Shown here: one piece after another, positions 1-8,778 of the stretch
Layout of the letters: each line of letters opens with the position of its first letter
Numbering within the stretch: the stretch's first letter is position 1
From: Marixanthomonas sp002364245
GTDB taxonomy: Bacteria > Bacteroidota > Bacteroidia > Flavobacteriales > Flavobacteriaceae
Length of the DNA stretch: 64,000 bases
Reading direction: 5' to 3'
NCBI GenBank assembly: GCA_963973455.1
Contig: CAXAZF010000001.1
Span: forward strand, 248,001 to 312,000
Program-made: the position numbers and the translations under genes
Notes under the pieces: generated by a model
The model's input: only the letters and a program-made list of their open reading frames with translations
Told to the model about the DNA's origin: nothing
Database searches by the model: none

Positions 1-338
1 CCGTAGAATTTTCTTCTTACAGCATTGTTATATCTATCTTCACCATAAAATCTTTGTACACTATCTATCCAATCACTCTCACTTCTTTCCAATAAAATAA
101 ATTTTGCATTAGGAAATTTGGTATATAGATAAGGGTAAATCATATACCATGGATCATCTTGAAATACATCATATTTGTCTAAAAAATTATTAATTTCCTT
201 AAAATTATTATTTTCAATTTCAGCAACTAATTGAGTGTCCGGTCCTGTTACTAAATATCCTAGTCTTTCAAAAAAATATGCTAAAGATGTTGTTCCAGTC
301 TTATGCAATCCTACAATAAAGATTTTATCCTTTTTCAT
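1..338 (-). CDS. sulfotransferase family protein (C-terminus beyond window)
   Basis: The reading frame runs on the minus strand from an ATG at 338 and stays open to the window edge, giving the first 112 residues. The N-terminus contains GLHKTGTTSL, the phosphate-binding loop that grips the sulfate donor PAPS in sulfotransferases. Further on, KFILLERSESDWIDSVQRF fits the second (3'-phosphate) motif. The family moves sulfate from PAPS to a hydroxyl or amine. It is one of five sulfotransferase-like genes in this glycan locus, so a sugar acceptor is inferred. The C-terminal half is not visible. Confidence 0.8.
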   Translation of the reverse strand, partial: MKKDKIFIVGLHKTGTTSLAYFFERLGYLVTGPDTQLVAEIENNNFKEINNFLDKYDVFQDDPWYMIYPYLYTKFPNAKFILLERSESDWIDSVQRFYGEDRYNNAVRRKFY

Positions 339-415
339 AAAAGTTTCGTTTTAATCTTGTTGTATAAACATTTTACTCAATATAAAGTTTCTAGGCTTAT
401 TGTAATCAACGATAT

Positions 416-1588
416 CTATTTCTGATAAAAATCAATAAACTCTTGTTGTTGCTTTTCTATATTAAACTCCTTTCGTACCCGATCCTTGGCTTGTTTAATA
501 ATAATAGCCTTTTCTTCAGGTTTAAATGAAAGTACAGATATAATCTTTGAGGCTAAGGCATCAGCAGAAATTTCTTCTACTAAAAACCCGGTTTTAGTAT
601 CACTAATGTTTTCAGGTAGTCCGCCTGTATTAAAGGCAATCGAAATCGTTCCAAAAGCCTGAGCCTCTAGCACCGCATTGCAAAAACCTTCCATGATACT
701 GGTTTGAATATATAAATCTGACTGCGCTATTGCTTGCAATGTATCTTGATGTGATCGTTTTCCAATAAATAATACATCTTCTTCCAATTTTAATTGATAG
801 CGATGGTATAAGTAACGTTCTGTATCTTTTTGAGGTCCTGTACCGGCTACCTTCCAAATAAAATCAATTTTATTTTTTTTCAAGATGGAAGCAGTCTGCA
901 GCAAGGTATCGATTCCTTTAATATAATGAAGTCTCGCTACAGTGATAAGCTGTATTGTTTTATTGGTTTTGGTTTGACTCAGCTGAGACGTTGATTGAAT
1001 GGAAACCGCCGGTGTTATAACTTGATACGGTGTTTCTTTTGACAGCCCTAAGGTATAAGCTTTTGCAAGTAAAAACTTTGAAATACTATGTACTTTATCT
1101 ACACGTTTCCAAAGTAACTGGTATGCATTTGCGTGTTTAAGCGGATATGTTGTGATATCAAACCCTCGAAAACTAACAGCCATTTTTGCACCAATTGCTT
1201 TAGCGACCAACTCTCTATCAATGGACATCGTAGCAAACCCAAAATGTAGCCAATCTACTTTCAATTTTAACAGGGTAGCATTTAGATAAGTTTTTTCTAT
1301 ACATCGTTTTAAAGTTGTGCCTTCCTTACGTTCCAAACGTATATAGCGAACCACCCGACCGCAAAATGGAAGAAGGGACAAGCCAACCACTAAAAATTGC
1401 AGTAATTGAACCCAGACATTTTTAGCTACTTTAGGATGGTAGTAGTGCTTGCACCGTTCAAATGTTTCTGATGTAGCCGCTGTAATTAATACTACTTTGT
1501 GACCACTCTCTTGCAATCCTTTAATTTTTGATCTAAAAAAGGTTTCGGAGTATGCTGGGGGAGAAGAAAGAACCAATGCTATTTTCAT
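416..1588 (-). CDS. glycosyltransferase family 4 (GT-B fold)
   Basis: A 390-residue protein that should transfer a sugar from a nucleotide donor to a growing glycan at the cytoplasmic face of the inner membrane. The N-terminus MKIALVLSSPPAYSETF resembles the WcaL/colanic-acid type of GT4. The C-terminal donor domain carries the E-x7-E motif (EGFCNAVLEA) near residue 300, followed by TGGLPENI. Length is normal for the family. It lies 2 bp downstream of the sulfotransferase stop at 1591 and is probably co-transcribed with it. Donor and acceptor cannot be read from sequence. Confidence 0.9.
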   Translation of the reverse strand: MKIALVLSSPPAYSETFFRSKIKGLQESGHKVVLITAATSETFERCKHYYHPKVAKNVWVQLLQFLVVGLSLLPFCGRVVRYIRLERKEGTTLKRCIEKTYLNATLLKLKVDWLHFGFATMSIDRELVAKAIGAKMAVSFRGFDITTYPLKHANAYQLLWKRVDKVHSISKFLLAKAYTLGLSKETPYQVITPAVSIQSTSQLSQTKTNKTIQLITVARLHYIKGIDTLLQTASILKKNKIDFIWKVAGTGPQKDTERYLYHRYQLKLEEDVLFIGKRSHQDTLQAIAQSDLYIQTSIMEGFCNAVLEAQAFGTISIAFNTGGLPENISDTKTGFLVEEISADALASKIISVLSFKPEEKAIIIKQAKDRVRKEFNIEKQQQEFIDFYQK

Positions 1589-1590
1589 AC

Positions 1591-2436
1591 TTACTGAACC
1601 CTTTTATAATAATCGATTTTAAATATATCTAAATATCTGTTAATAGTTATGTACTCTTCTCTTGAAAATGGTTTTACCGAATCTTTTCCGGTTACTATCT
1701 TACTTTTAGGGTGCGTTTTACTGGAAGGTTGTGTATATAGTTGCTGAAGGTTTTGCAATGGTTTTATATTATAGTCTTTACATATTTTTAAAAACAGATT
1801 CATATCAGCTTTAATATCTTCATATTTATAGCGTATAAATGAAGGACTGCCTTTTTGTAAAAAAGGGATTGTGTTTTCAATACACCAACGCAAACACAGT
1901 TTTTCTAAGTTTGATACTTCTTTTTTCTGTCGAATATCAATACCGTAGTTTTCTTGTATGATATTACAAAGTTTATCTTGGTTTTGAAACCAAGTTATAT
2001 CATATAGCCATGGAAATTGTACCCGTTGCTGTGACGCCAAAACATCATAGGGGTTTCTAACAATGAATATAACTGGAATAGTATATGTCTCAGCAAAATA
2101 ATTGGCTGCTAAATTGCAACGCACAAATTTGATAATAAATTTTTTAGGAATAAACGGCCACAAGTGTCTTTTCCATTTTCGGTTGCTTATCTGGGCAATC
2201 CAATCATTATCAACGCTATTGGAAAACACCTTTTTTAAATACGTTTTTATTGAATGGTTAGTAGTTTCTGTTGTAATATAACGGTCACATAGCAATTTTC
2301 CGTCTCGGGTATTATGTTCATGTTCGGGCTCAAAAAGTATTCGATAGCGATGTTGTCTGGCTATAAGTTCAGAAAACCAACTAGTACCGCTTCGGGCAGA
2401 ACCTACAATTATAAGATGTTTTTTGTAGCTTTTCAT
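1591..2436 (-). CDS. sulfotransferase family protein
   Basis: A 281-residue protein with the PAPS 5'-phosphate loop near its start (VGSARSGTSWFSEL, residues about 11-24) and a 3'-phosphate-binding stretch further on (VIFIVRNPYDVLASQ). Both motifs define the P-loop sulfotransferase superfamily. No signal peptide or membrane helix is seen, so it should act in the cytosol. It abuts the upstream glycosyltransferase (TAA at 2437-2439, ATG at 2436), which suggests translational coupling. The acceptor is unknown; a glycan intermediate is inferred from the neighbours. Confidence 0.85.
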   Translation of the reverse strand: MKSYKKHLIIVGSARSGTSWFSELIARQHRYRILFEPEHEHNTRDGKLLCDRYITTETTNHSIKTYLKKVFSNSVDNDWIAQISNRKWKRHLWPFIPKKFIIKFVRCNLAANYFAETYTIPVIFIVRNPYDVLASQQRVQFPWLYDITWFQNQDKLCNIIQENYGIDIRQKKEVSNLEKLCLRWCIENTIPFLQKGSPSFIRYKYEDIKADMNLFLKICKDYNIKPLQNLQQLYTQPSSKTHPKSKIVTGKDSVKPFSREEYITINRYLDIFKIDYYKRVQ

Positions 2437-3495
2437 TTATATAATTTCTTTATATAACTTAGAATATGCATCTACTTCTTTTTGAACATCGAATTGCTGG
2501 GCTATTAGAACTGATTCTCTCTGTTTTCTATTATAGTAAGCAGTATCCTTTATGAAAGGCATGAGTTTTTTAATAAAATCCTTATGATCATTCACAGAGA
2601 ATACATTTTCCTTTACCGTATCTTTAAAAATAAATCGCGCCCCACCTCCAGAATCTGAAGAAAGAACGGGAACACCACACGCTAAGGCTTCCAAAATCGA
2701 AACTGGTAATCCTTCACGTTTAGAAGCCAAAACAAATACGTCTTGTTCTTGCAATATATGCGGCAGTTCTTCATTTAATACAAAGCCTTTTATATGAACC
2801 CTATTTTCTAACCCTTCTTTATGTATTTGCTTTTTCAATTTTTCCAAATATGGTTCATCAGCTTTTCCAAACATATTGAAATGAACGTATTCTGGAAGTG
2901 CTTTTAGAGCTTCCAAAATAAATAATTGATTTTTATTTTCATTAATATTACCTACAGAACATAAGGTAAACGTTTCCGTATTATCCACTTTTTCAAGAGA
3001 TGGTTTAAATAAAGCTGTGTCCACCCCGTGCGGAATAAAAGTTATCTTGTTTTGTAACAATCTATTTGAAAAAAATCGATCTTTCATTTCGGGATTGTCA
3101 TACGCGATATGCTTTGCTAACATACTTTTTAAAAACCACCGTTTAGACCATGCGTCATTTTTTTTTGTAAATAAATACGGTACTTGTGCTAGTTTACAGC
3201 CCATAGCTTCTATAGATTCGGACTTATAATCCCACGAATGTACTATAGTAATATGATGTTTTTTTAATTTTTTAGAAAATGATTTTACATCATTCCACCA
3301 ATTCCCTATGCGCAAAAAGGTAATTCGATTTTCTTTAGGCACTAGTTGCGGGATAGTTTCTGGAAACCGTTCTATACCAATAAAAACTTCATATTGTGTT
3401 TTATCTAACCTTTCTAACAAAGACCGAACGACATATTGACTTCCGGCTGTTTTAAAATTAGGTATAGTATAAAGAATACGTGTTTTGTTTGACAT
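2437..3495 (-). CDS. glycosyltransferase family 4
   Basis: A 352-residue GT-B enzyme. The N-terminal half has the acceptor-side signature TIPNFKTAGSQYVVRSLLERL, and the C-terminal half has REGLPVSILEALACG, the E-x7-E donor-site motif, at about residue 260, followed by SSDSGG. It is the most upstream gene of its minus-strand run; the next upstream gene (GIY-YIG) is 95 bp away, with a solitary palindromic repeat between. Sugar specificity is unknown. Confidence 0.9.
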   Translation of the reverse strand: MSNKTRILYTIPNFKTAGSQYVVRSLLERLDKTQYEVFIGIERFPETIPQLVPKENRITFLRIGNWWNDVKSFSKKLKKHHITIVHSWDYKSESIEAMGCKLAQVPYLFTKKNDAWSKRWFLKSMLAKHIAYDNPEMKDRFFSNRLLQNKITFIPHGVDTALFKPSLEKVDNTETFTLCSVGNINENKNQLFILEALKALPEYVHFNMFGKADEPYLEKLKKQIHKEGLENRVHIKGFVLNEELPHILQEQDVFVLASKREGLPVSILEALACGVPVLSSDSGGGARFIFKDTVKENVFSVNDHKDFIKKLMPFIKDTAYYNRKQRESVLIAQQFDVQKEVDAYSKLYKEII

Positions 3496-3556
3496 ATTGA
3501 AACGTGAATTTCAAAAGTAGTGTTTTTAAGAGGTGGAAACAAGGTGTAGATAAAGA

Positions 3557-3575
3557 TGCTAAAACGAGTTCAGCA
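3557..3575. repeat. solitary copy of the TGCTGAA/TTCAGCA palindrome
   Basis: A 19-bp copy (TGCTAAAACGAGTTCAGCA) of the palindromic unit that forms the tandem array at 3969-4225. Here one arm has a mismatch. Directly after it, a second short motif (about 3591-3613, reverse complement reads 'ccctgaaccaagttcaagg') provides the last codons and stop of the GIY-YIG gene. Copies of the palindrome therefore lie on both sides of that nuclease gene. Confidence 0.8.
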
Positions 3576-3590
3576 TGACAGATGAACGTG

Positions 3591-3911
3591 TCACCTTGAA
3601 CTTGGTTCAGGGTCTAATGGTTTCCATAAATTATTCCAATCTGGATTTTGCTGTTCAATAAGGTTAATTTTCCATTGACGATGCCAATTTTTTAGTTGTT
3701 TCTCTCTGGAAATGGCATCTTGAACATATTGAAATTGTTCAAAATAAACCAATCGCTTTAGTTTATATTTAGCAGAAAAGTGACTCCCCAATCCATTTAC
3801 ATGTCGCTCCATCCTATCATCAAGTCCACCAGTAACCCCAATATATAAAACACCTCTAGGCTTGTTGGTAATAATATATACCCAATAATTGTGATAGGTG
3901 CGACGTGGCAT
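3591..3911 (-). CDS. single-domain GIY-YIG nuclease
   Basis: A 106-residue protein consisting of one GIY-YIG endonuclease domain. The two halves of the motif read WVYIITN and LYIGVTG, followed by a conserved Arg (DDRMERH), a Tyr/Phe-rich strand (KRLVYFEQF) and the Glu of AISREKQLKNW, which is expected to bind the metal. It resembles the UvrC N-terminal-like/YhbQ-type group. The last eight residues (LDPEPSSR) are encoded by repeat-like sequence, so the natural C-terminus may have been altered. Palindromic repeats lie on both sides. The function of such stand-alone proteins is not settled. Confidence 0.85.
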   Translation of the reverse strand: MPRRTYHNYWVYIITNKPRGVLYIGVTGGLDDRMERHVNGLGSHFSAKYKLKRLVYFEQFQYVQDAISREKQLKNWHRQWKINLIEQQNPDWNNLWKPLDPEPSSR

Positions 3912-3968
3912 ATAATTATGATATGGTTGTTATACATAAAGATAAGGAAAAAGATGCTGAAGTAAGAT

Positions 3969-4247
3969 GCTGAAACGAGTTCAGCATGACAAAGGGGTGC
4001 TGAAACGAGTTCGGCAGGACAGAGAGATACTGAAACGAGTTCAGCAGGACAAAGGGTGCTGAAACGAGTTCGGCAGGACAGAGAGATGCTGAAACGAGTT
4101 CAGCATGACAAAGGGGTGCTGAAACGAGTTCGGCAGGACAGAGAGATGCTGAAACAAGTTCAGCATGACAAAGGGATGTTGAAACGAATTCGGTAGGACA
4201 GGGAGATGCTGAAACGAGATCAGCATAACAAGCGTAAGTTCGGCATG
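3969..4247. repeat. tandem array of a 30-bp palindromic unit (9 copies plus a degenerate one)
   Basis: Nine copies of a 19-bp core start at 3969, 3999, 4028, 4057, 4087, 4117, 4147, 4177 and 4207, with a degenerate tenth ending near 4247. The consensus TGCTGAAACGAGTTCAGCA has 7-bp arms TGCTGAA/TTCAGCA around ACGAG. Copies alternate between a perfect palindrome (TTCAGCA) and a variant arm (TTCGGCA), so the higher-order period is about 60 bp. The linkers also alternate between about 'tgacaaagggg' and 'ggacagagaga'. Together with its flanks this fills the 342-bp gap between the GIY-YIG gene and the asparagine-synthase-like gene. No gene is seen here. Confidence 0.95.
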
Positions 4248-4253
4248 ATAATA

Positions 4254-5720
4254 CTATGATTGTCCCCTTGAGGGGACCTTAGGGGTGTTTAAAGATGGTG
4301 ATCTTGGAATGACCCCCCCCGTGCCCTCCTCAAGGGGGGAATTTTTTTGTTTATACCAAACACTCAGTGTCAACAACATGCTTACCGCGTGCGAATAAAA
4401 GACGGCGTCTTTTGTTTTAAACTTCTCATATATATCCGTAACTGTCTGCTCCCCTATAAACTCCATAAATTCTTTCTGAAATATATAGGAAGCCAGTTGC
4501 TTGTCATTTTCTTCTCCTAAAAACTGTAATTCCCAATTGCGTTGAATATACTTTTTACCTAATTTTCCTTGTATCTCACGAATTAGTTTGTTTTTAATTC
4601 GATATGGAAGGTTTTGGGGCGACTTGTTTTTATGATAATTGAATAGGTTATACGGCTTATTGTCTTGCCACCTCACACGAGCTACTTTAGGGTTGCGTTG
4701 CTTTATATATGCTATTTGTAATTTTCGATCCGCTAGATATTCTTCAGGAATAGTGCATATAAACTCACACATTCGGTTATCATAATAGGGCAGTGTTATA
4801 GGGTGAGCTGCTTCAAAAATGGATAAGTTAATGGAGGTCCAACGTGGTGCCCAATACAGCGATTTAAAAGCCCGTATTTTGGCACTGGTGTTTTCAATCT
4901 CAATCTTGTCAAGTAATTTTTGAATTCTGTTTTTTAGATAGCTTTCAAAAGTACCTTCCAAATTCCATTGCTTCCATAGTGCGGTAGCAAGTTCCATCCC
5001 TCCTTTTTTTACTATTTTTTTGAGGACTATGGTAACTTCAGGTTGATCTTCATCAACGGCAGCAACGCCTCTATCAAATAACACATCACCCCAATGCCCT
5101 AATGAAAAAACTCCCTCCATCTCTTTTAATTGAGGCAGAACAGCCATTTGCCTAGCGTGTGTAAACTCTGAATAACATCCGTTAATAGCAGCTAACTCTT
5201 CCAGTACATCCCATAAATACCCTGGTAGAATAGTGTATTGCTCGAAAGGAAAACCACACTGTTTGGTAATTTGTTTGCTGATGCTATGTTCTTTGTATCC
5301 ATTTTTGAAAGCATACGAATACGATTGAACTTCAGCTTTAGTATGGTGTAAGGCAACTGCTTGGCTTCGGCTGTCTAAACCGCCTGATAATGGAAGTATT
5401 ACCTTACGATTATTGGTTTGTTCGGTAATAATTTGTTCAAACAAATCGGTAAATTCATCTAAGGCTGTTTGAAAAGAGATATTTCTTGGCGAGTAATTCC
5501 AATTAAAGTATGATTCTGAAGCGACAATTTTCTGTTGCTCATTAATTTTATATTGTTTACCAGATTGTAATATTTGCTCGTCTTGGTAAAAACTATCGGT
5601 TTCCAGAAAAAACCCGGTAGCCATATAAATACAGACTGCTTTTTTATCAAGAAGATGGGCGGCACCACTGTGTTTTGCAACCTGTTGATAAATAGGAATG
5701 ATTGGGGTTTTAATCATCAT
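4254..5720 (-). CDS. asparagine-synthase-like amidotransferase/ligase without glutaminase domain
   Basis: A 488-residue protein with an asparagine-synthase C-domain. The ATP pyrophosphatase loop LPLSGGLDSRSQA lies near residue 110, and HPITLPYYDNRMCEFICT is a typical later motif. The N-terminal Cys2-type glutaminase active site of AsnB is not recognisable; the shortened N-terminal part begins with two Met codons. Such proteins in glycan loci are thought to amidate or condense sugar-acid groups, which is inference here. The last 25 or so residues (after YKQKNSP) are Gly/Pro/Ser-rich and come from palindromic repeat DNA, so they are unlikely to be part of the ancestral fold. The next upstream gene is the pyruvyl transferase. 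Confidence 0.8.
   Translation of the reverse strand: MMIKTPIIPIYQQVAKHSGAAHLLDKKAVCIYMATGFFLETDSFYQDEQILQSGKQYKINEQQKIVASESYFNWNYSPRNISFQTALDEFTDLFEQIITEQTNNRKVILPLSGGLDSRSQAVALHHTKAEVQSYSYAFKNGYKEHSISKQITKQCGFPFEQYTILPGYLWDVLEELAAINGCYSEFTHARQMAVLPQLKEMEGVFSLGHWGDVLFDRGVAAVDEDQPEVTIVLKKIVKKGGMELATALWKQWNLEGTFESYLKNRIQKLLDKIEIENTSAKIRAFKSLYWAPRWTSINLSIFEAAHPITLPYYDNRMCEFICTIPEEYLADRKLQIAYIKQRNPKVARVRWQDNKPYNLFNYHKNKSPQNLPYRIKNKLIREIQGKLGKKYIQRNWELQFLGEENDKQLASYIFQKEFMEFIGEQTVTDIYEKFKTKDAVFYSHAVSMLLTLSVWYKQKNSPLEEGTGGVIPRSPSLNTPKVPSRGQS
4257..4290. repeat. dispersed palindromic element (GTCCCCT/AGGGGAC), reverse orientation
   Basis: Contains GTCCCCTTGAGGGGAC (7-bp arms, 2-bp centre) followed by CTTAGGGGTGTTT. 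On the opposite strand it reads AAACACCCCTAAG then GTCCCCTCAAGGGGAC, matching the right half of the composite repeats at 14314-14425 and 26034-26149. It forms the 3' end of the asparagine-synthase-like gene, including its stop codon. Confidence 0.85.
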
Positions 5721-5744
5721 GTTATATGTAAATTCGTATTTACT

Positions 5745-6578
5745 CTATTGTTTATGAGTTTGATATATTTCAGATTTAAACGCTTCTATTTCAGTTAAAA
5801 TTTTATTTGTATTTTCAATATGCATTTTATCACTGGAAAGATACGGCTGTTGTTGCTTTATTTTTTTTAATGTATAGCCAATCATAATTTTTTTTACAAA
5901 CAGTTTTAATTTGCTATCACTTTTATAAATTCGTTTGTTTTTATTAAATCTAATTTCTAAACCTTGGCTTAGGGACCAATCTTTCCATTTAAAGAAATTA
6001 AAAGAATCATATGAATAAACTGGAATCCATGGTATTCTGTATGCATCTGCTACGATAGCACCATGCATTGCCTCGGCCAATAATATCTTTGTTTCATTAA
6101 TATCTTTTATAATTGATTCAATAGTACCCTTAGGACTAATATAATTTATACCTAAGCTCTCAAACACCTTTCTGTTTTTTTCACTGTCTACAGTAAAGTG
6201 GGGCATGTAAGAATATTCATGAATTTTTTGCACGTTTTTAATAGGATATACTAGCGGCGTTACTATAGCAGGGTCAGTTATGTAATCGTCTTTAGTTAAT
6301 CCAAGTGCTTTGGCAGATAAAGGACCTCTTACAAATTTAATATCAACCTTATTCGGAATTTCCATTTGAGATTGATGACATCCTGACCCGAATACTACAA
6401 CTTTTTTATTATTGTTGTATTCTTTATTAATTACACGTATTACGGTTCCTATACCCAAAAATACCACATCCTTATCTGTATTAAATACATTTGGAAAGTA
6501 ATAATTCCAAATAGGCACATTAAGCGTATCTCCAAAATTAGATGTGCTATCTGATGGTTGGTAGTAGTGTAACTTCAT
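5745..6578 (-). CDS. polysaccharide pyruvyl transferase family protein
   Basis: A 277-residue protein. The N-terminal stretch NFGDTLNVPIWNYYF, the block VVFGSGCH, and VRGPLSAKALGL followed by ITDPAIVTPL are the expected motifs of the CsaB/GumL-type polysaccharide pyruvyl transferase domain. The C-terminal part has the family's EAMHGAIVADAYRIPWIPV motif. The family transfers pyruvate from phosphoenolpyruvate to form a ketal on a sugar, adding a negative charge. It lies in the minus-strand glycan operon, 10 bp after the GT2 stop at 6588. A similar fold is also used by some glycosyltransferases, so the exact reaction is inferred. Confidence 0.85.
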   Translation of the reverse strand: MKLHYYQPSDSTSNFGDTLNVPIWNYYFPNVFNTDKDVVFLGIGTVIRVINKEYNNNKKVVVFGSGCHQSQMEIPNKVDIKFVRGPLSAKALGLTKDDYITDPAIVTPLVYPIKNVQKIHEYSYMPHFTVDSEKNRKVFESLGINYISPKGTIESIIKDINETKILLAEAMHGAIVADAYRIPWIPVYSYDSFNFFKWKDWSLSQGLEIRFNKNKRIYKSDSKLKLFVKKIMIGYTLKKIKQQQPYLSSDKMHIENTNKILTEIEAFKSEIYQTHKQ

Positions 6579-6587
6579 GATGTTTTC

Positions 6588-7577
6588 TTAAGATAGTACT
6601 TTTGAAGGAGTTTTAACAATCACTACAGCTTCTTCCTTTCTTCTTAAAATATTAAATATTCTAGTTTTATGTAGTCTATTCAGATCTTTCTGGCTAAAAT
6701 GAATATATTTTTCATAATAGTCTCTTAAGTAGTTCTTGTCATTATTCGGGTCGTTAACCAACTTAATCAAAAGACTCTTTAAAGTTTCTATTTTATTGCC
6801 ACTTAAAAACGTATCGGGATGATCTTTAAAATTATCATACTTTTTTAAAAAATCTTCAAAATCGTAGAGATGGTAGTGCAATATGTTGCCTGCCGTCATG
6901 ATAGTTGGTTTACTGCCATTGCTTAATTTGTACCGGTGCACGTTGTAGGGTACAACATCACTTTGTACATTAATAGCTGCCTTACCCATGGTATGACCCA
7001 ACCAATACGAGCTGGTAAGGTGTTTTTTTGTATACGGATTGTAGATTTTACGATATAGCTGATCGAACTTTGATGCAAAGTTTTTCTGTTTTTTAAATAC
7101 TGCTTCCTCTGCCATGACATTATGGTACGCCATTTTCCTATTCACTACCTCTAAGGTGGGTAGTTGGATAATATCATATTTATCTGTTGTGTCCGTAGTA
7201 AAGAATTGTGGCAGTGGTTGTGCCCCCAGATTTTCTGTAATAAATAATTCATCGGCATCTAATGAAATCAACCAATCAAATCCTTCTTGTTTACATTTTT
7301 GTAAGGCATCATAGGTGTTAAGACATTGCCGTGCCGTATGGTGTTTATTTGCATGTTCCAAGAATTTCTTGAGATAAGGTTTATCCTTATATTTTTGGAT
7401 AGAAACAGAAGTATTTGTTTCCACTTGTTTGATATCATTAATGGTTTTCGGGGTGTCATCTGTAGTTTGATCAAAATACACAAATACAGTATCAATACCA
7501 ATACCTAGATGGTACGTAATGTTTTGCCGCAACAAGCGGACCTCATTTTTAACGGTTATGACCACGGCTACTTTCAT
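6588..7577 (-). CDS. glycosyltransferase family 2-like (Glyco_tranf_2_4 type)
   Basis: A 329-residue protein if started at the ATG at 7577; an in-frame TTG one codon upstream is the alternative. The N-terminus VAVVITVKNEVRLLRQNI is the GT-A nucleotide-binding strand, and WLISLDADELF near residue 105 supplies the D-x-D metal site. The later GHTMGKAAINV and the Leu/His pattern HYHLYDFEDF resemble the GT2 subgroup often found in capsule loci. The ATG overlaps the TGA of the upstream GT4 gene by one base (TGATG), which suggests translational coupling. Confidence 0.85.
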   Translation of the reverse strand: MKVAVVITVKNEVRLLRQNITYHLGIGIDTVFVYFDQTTDDTPKTINDIKQVETNTSVSIQKYKDKPYLKKFLEHANKHHTARQCLNTYDALQKCKQEGFDWLISLDADELFITENLGAQPLPQFFTTDTTDKYDIIQLPTLEVVNRKMAYHNVMAEEAVFKKQKNFASKFDQLYRKIYNPYTKKHLTSSYWLGHTMGKAAINVQSDVVPYNVHRYKLSNGSKPTIMTAGNILHYHLYDFEDFLKKYDNFKDHPDTFLSGNKIETLKSLLIKLVNDPNNDKNYLRDYYEKYIHFSQKDLNRLHKTRIFNILRRKEEAVVIVKTPSKVLS

Positions 7578-8764
7578 CAAGAATGCATCATTTTATAGTA
7601 TAAGGTTTCCATATCCAAAATCATTTTTTTTTCTGTATGCTGTTGTTCTACCTTTTTTCTAGCCGCAATTGTAATGATATTTATATCTTCCAAAGATAGG
7701 CTTTTAAACTTTTTAATAGCCGCTACAAGAGTTTTAGGGTTTTTATTTGGAACCACCCAGCCCTCCTCCTCACTTGCAATCAATTCATTTATACCACCAC
7801 AATCTGTACTTATCACCGGGAGACCCAAGGCCATAGCTTCTACAGCTACATTCGCAATACCCTCTTCCACACTGGGGAGCAATAACACATCAGCTTTTCT
7901 CATTTCTTTATAAACTTTTTTTTGAGATATTTTATCAGTCAAAATAATGTTATCTTGCAAACTAAATTCATTAATTAAAAAAAGCACCTCTTCATCACCT
8001 GCAGCACCAATGATAGTATAATGAAAAGCTACTCCCCTTTTTTTAAGCAGTGCACAGGCTTTTAAAGCCGTAGGGTAGTCTTTTTTCCAATGCGGACGCC
8101 CTACAGACAGCAAATGCAACGGTTGTTTCCATTTTTGGGTTATAGGTTTATAATCAAACTCATCCAGTGCCAAGCCAGTGTAAACCACTTGATCAATCTG
8201 GGTATGCGGCTGCCCTATTTTCTTTCCCATTTTGGAAATAGCCTTGGAAACCGAATGCAATCCATCTAACTTCGGATACCATTTTTGAAGGTAGTTACCA
8301 TTATCAGCATCTATAAAAGGGCGGACATTTGTATGATAACCACGTTGGCTCAATACTACCTTAAAGTTCTTGTTAGGCATATAAGGCTCCATCCACGGTA
8401 CTAGCGATGGCCATTGTAGGTGTACTACATCAGGGTTTAGGTTTTTTAAAAAAAAACTTAAGTTTTGCTCTTGCAGTTTCTTTCGGTTGCCTTTGCCTAT
8501 CAATTTAATTGTGGCAGCTATTGTACCCTTTTTTTTTGTGTCCAGGGCTAATTGGAGGCTGGTCCATATCAATTTGAACTTGGAACGATTACTACCTAAG
8601 CTTTGGTAAGTTACCTTAGAGATGGGGTTTGGATTGTGCTCATTAAATCCAATGATGCTTACGTTATGGCCATGGGAAACCAACCCTTTGACCAGCCTCT
8701 GTATAAAGGGGGTGGTATTAAAGGAACCATCGAAAATGGTGATTTTTAGTTTGCTATTTCCCAA
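7577..8764 (-). CDS. glycosyltransferase family 4
   Basis: A 395-residue GT-B protein. The donor-site motif EEGIANVAVEAMALG lies near residue 300, followed by STDCGGINELI. The N-terminal acceptor domain begins LKITIFDGSFNTTPFIQRLVKG. No ATG lies near the domain start; the first usable codon is TTG at 8764, and a TTG start is common in this locus. The upstream sulfotransferase stop is 14 bp away. Specificity is unknown. Confidence 0.88.
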   Translation of the reverse strand: MGNSKLKITIFDGSFNTTPFIQRLVKGLVSHGHNVSIIGFNEHNPNPISKVTYQSLGSNRSKFKLIWTSLQLALDTKKKGTIAATIKLIGKGNRKKLQEQNLSFFLKNLNPDVVHLQWPSLVPWMEPYMPNKNFKVVLSQRGYHTNVRPFIDADNGNYLQKWYPKLDGLHSVSKAISKMGKKIGQPHTQIDQVVYTGLALDEFDYKPITQKWKQPLHLLSVGRPHWKKDYPTALKACALLKKRGVAFHYTIIGAAGDEEVLFLINEFSLQDNIILTDKISQKKVYKEMRKADVLLLPSVEEGIANVAVEAMALGLPVISTDCGGINELIASEEEGWVVPNKNPKTLVAAIKKFKSLSLEDINIITIAARKKVEQQHTEKKMILDMETLYYKMMHS

Positions 8765-8778
8765 TTAATATTTTTAAC

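Noticed and set aside
4041..4226. 61-codon open frame with repeated FQHL units
   Set aside because: It is a translation of the palindromic tandem array; the periodic peptide follows from the 30-bp unit and no start signal supports it.
3969..4247. CRISPR array
   Set aside because: Unit length near 30 bp looks similar, but there are no unique spacers: linkers of 10-11 bp are themselves repeated, and no cas genes are near.
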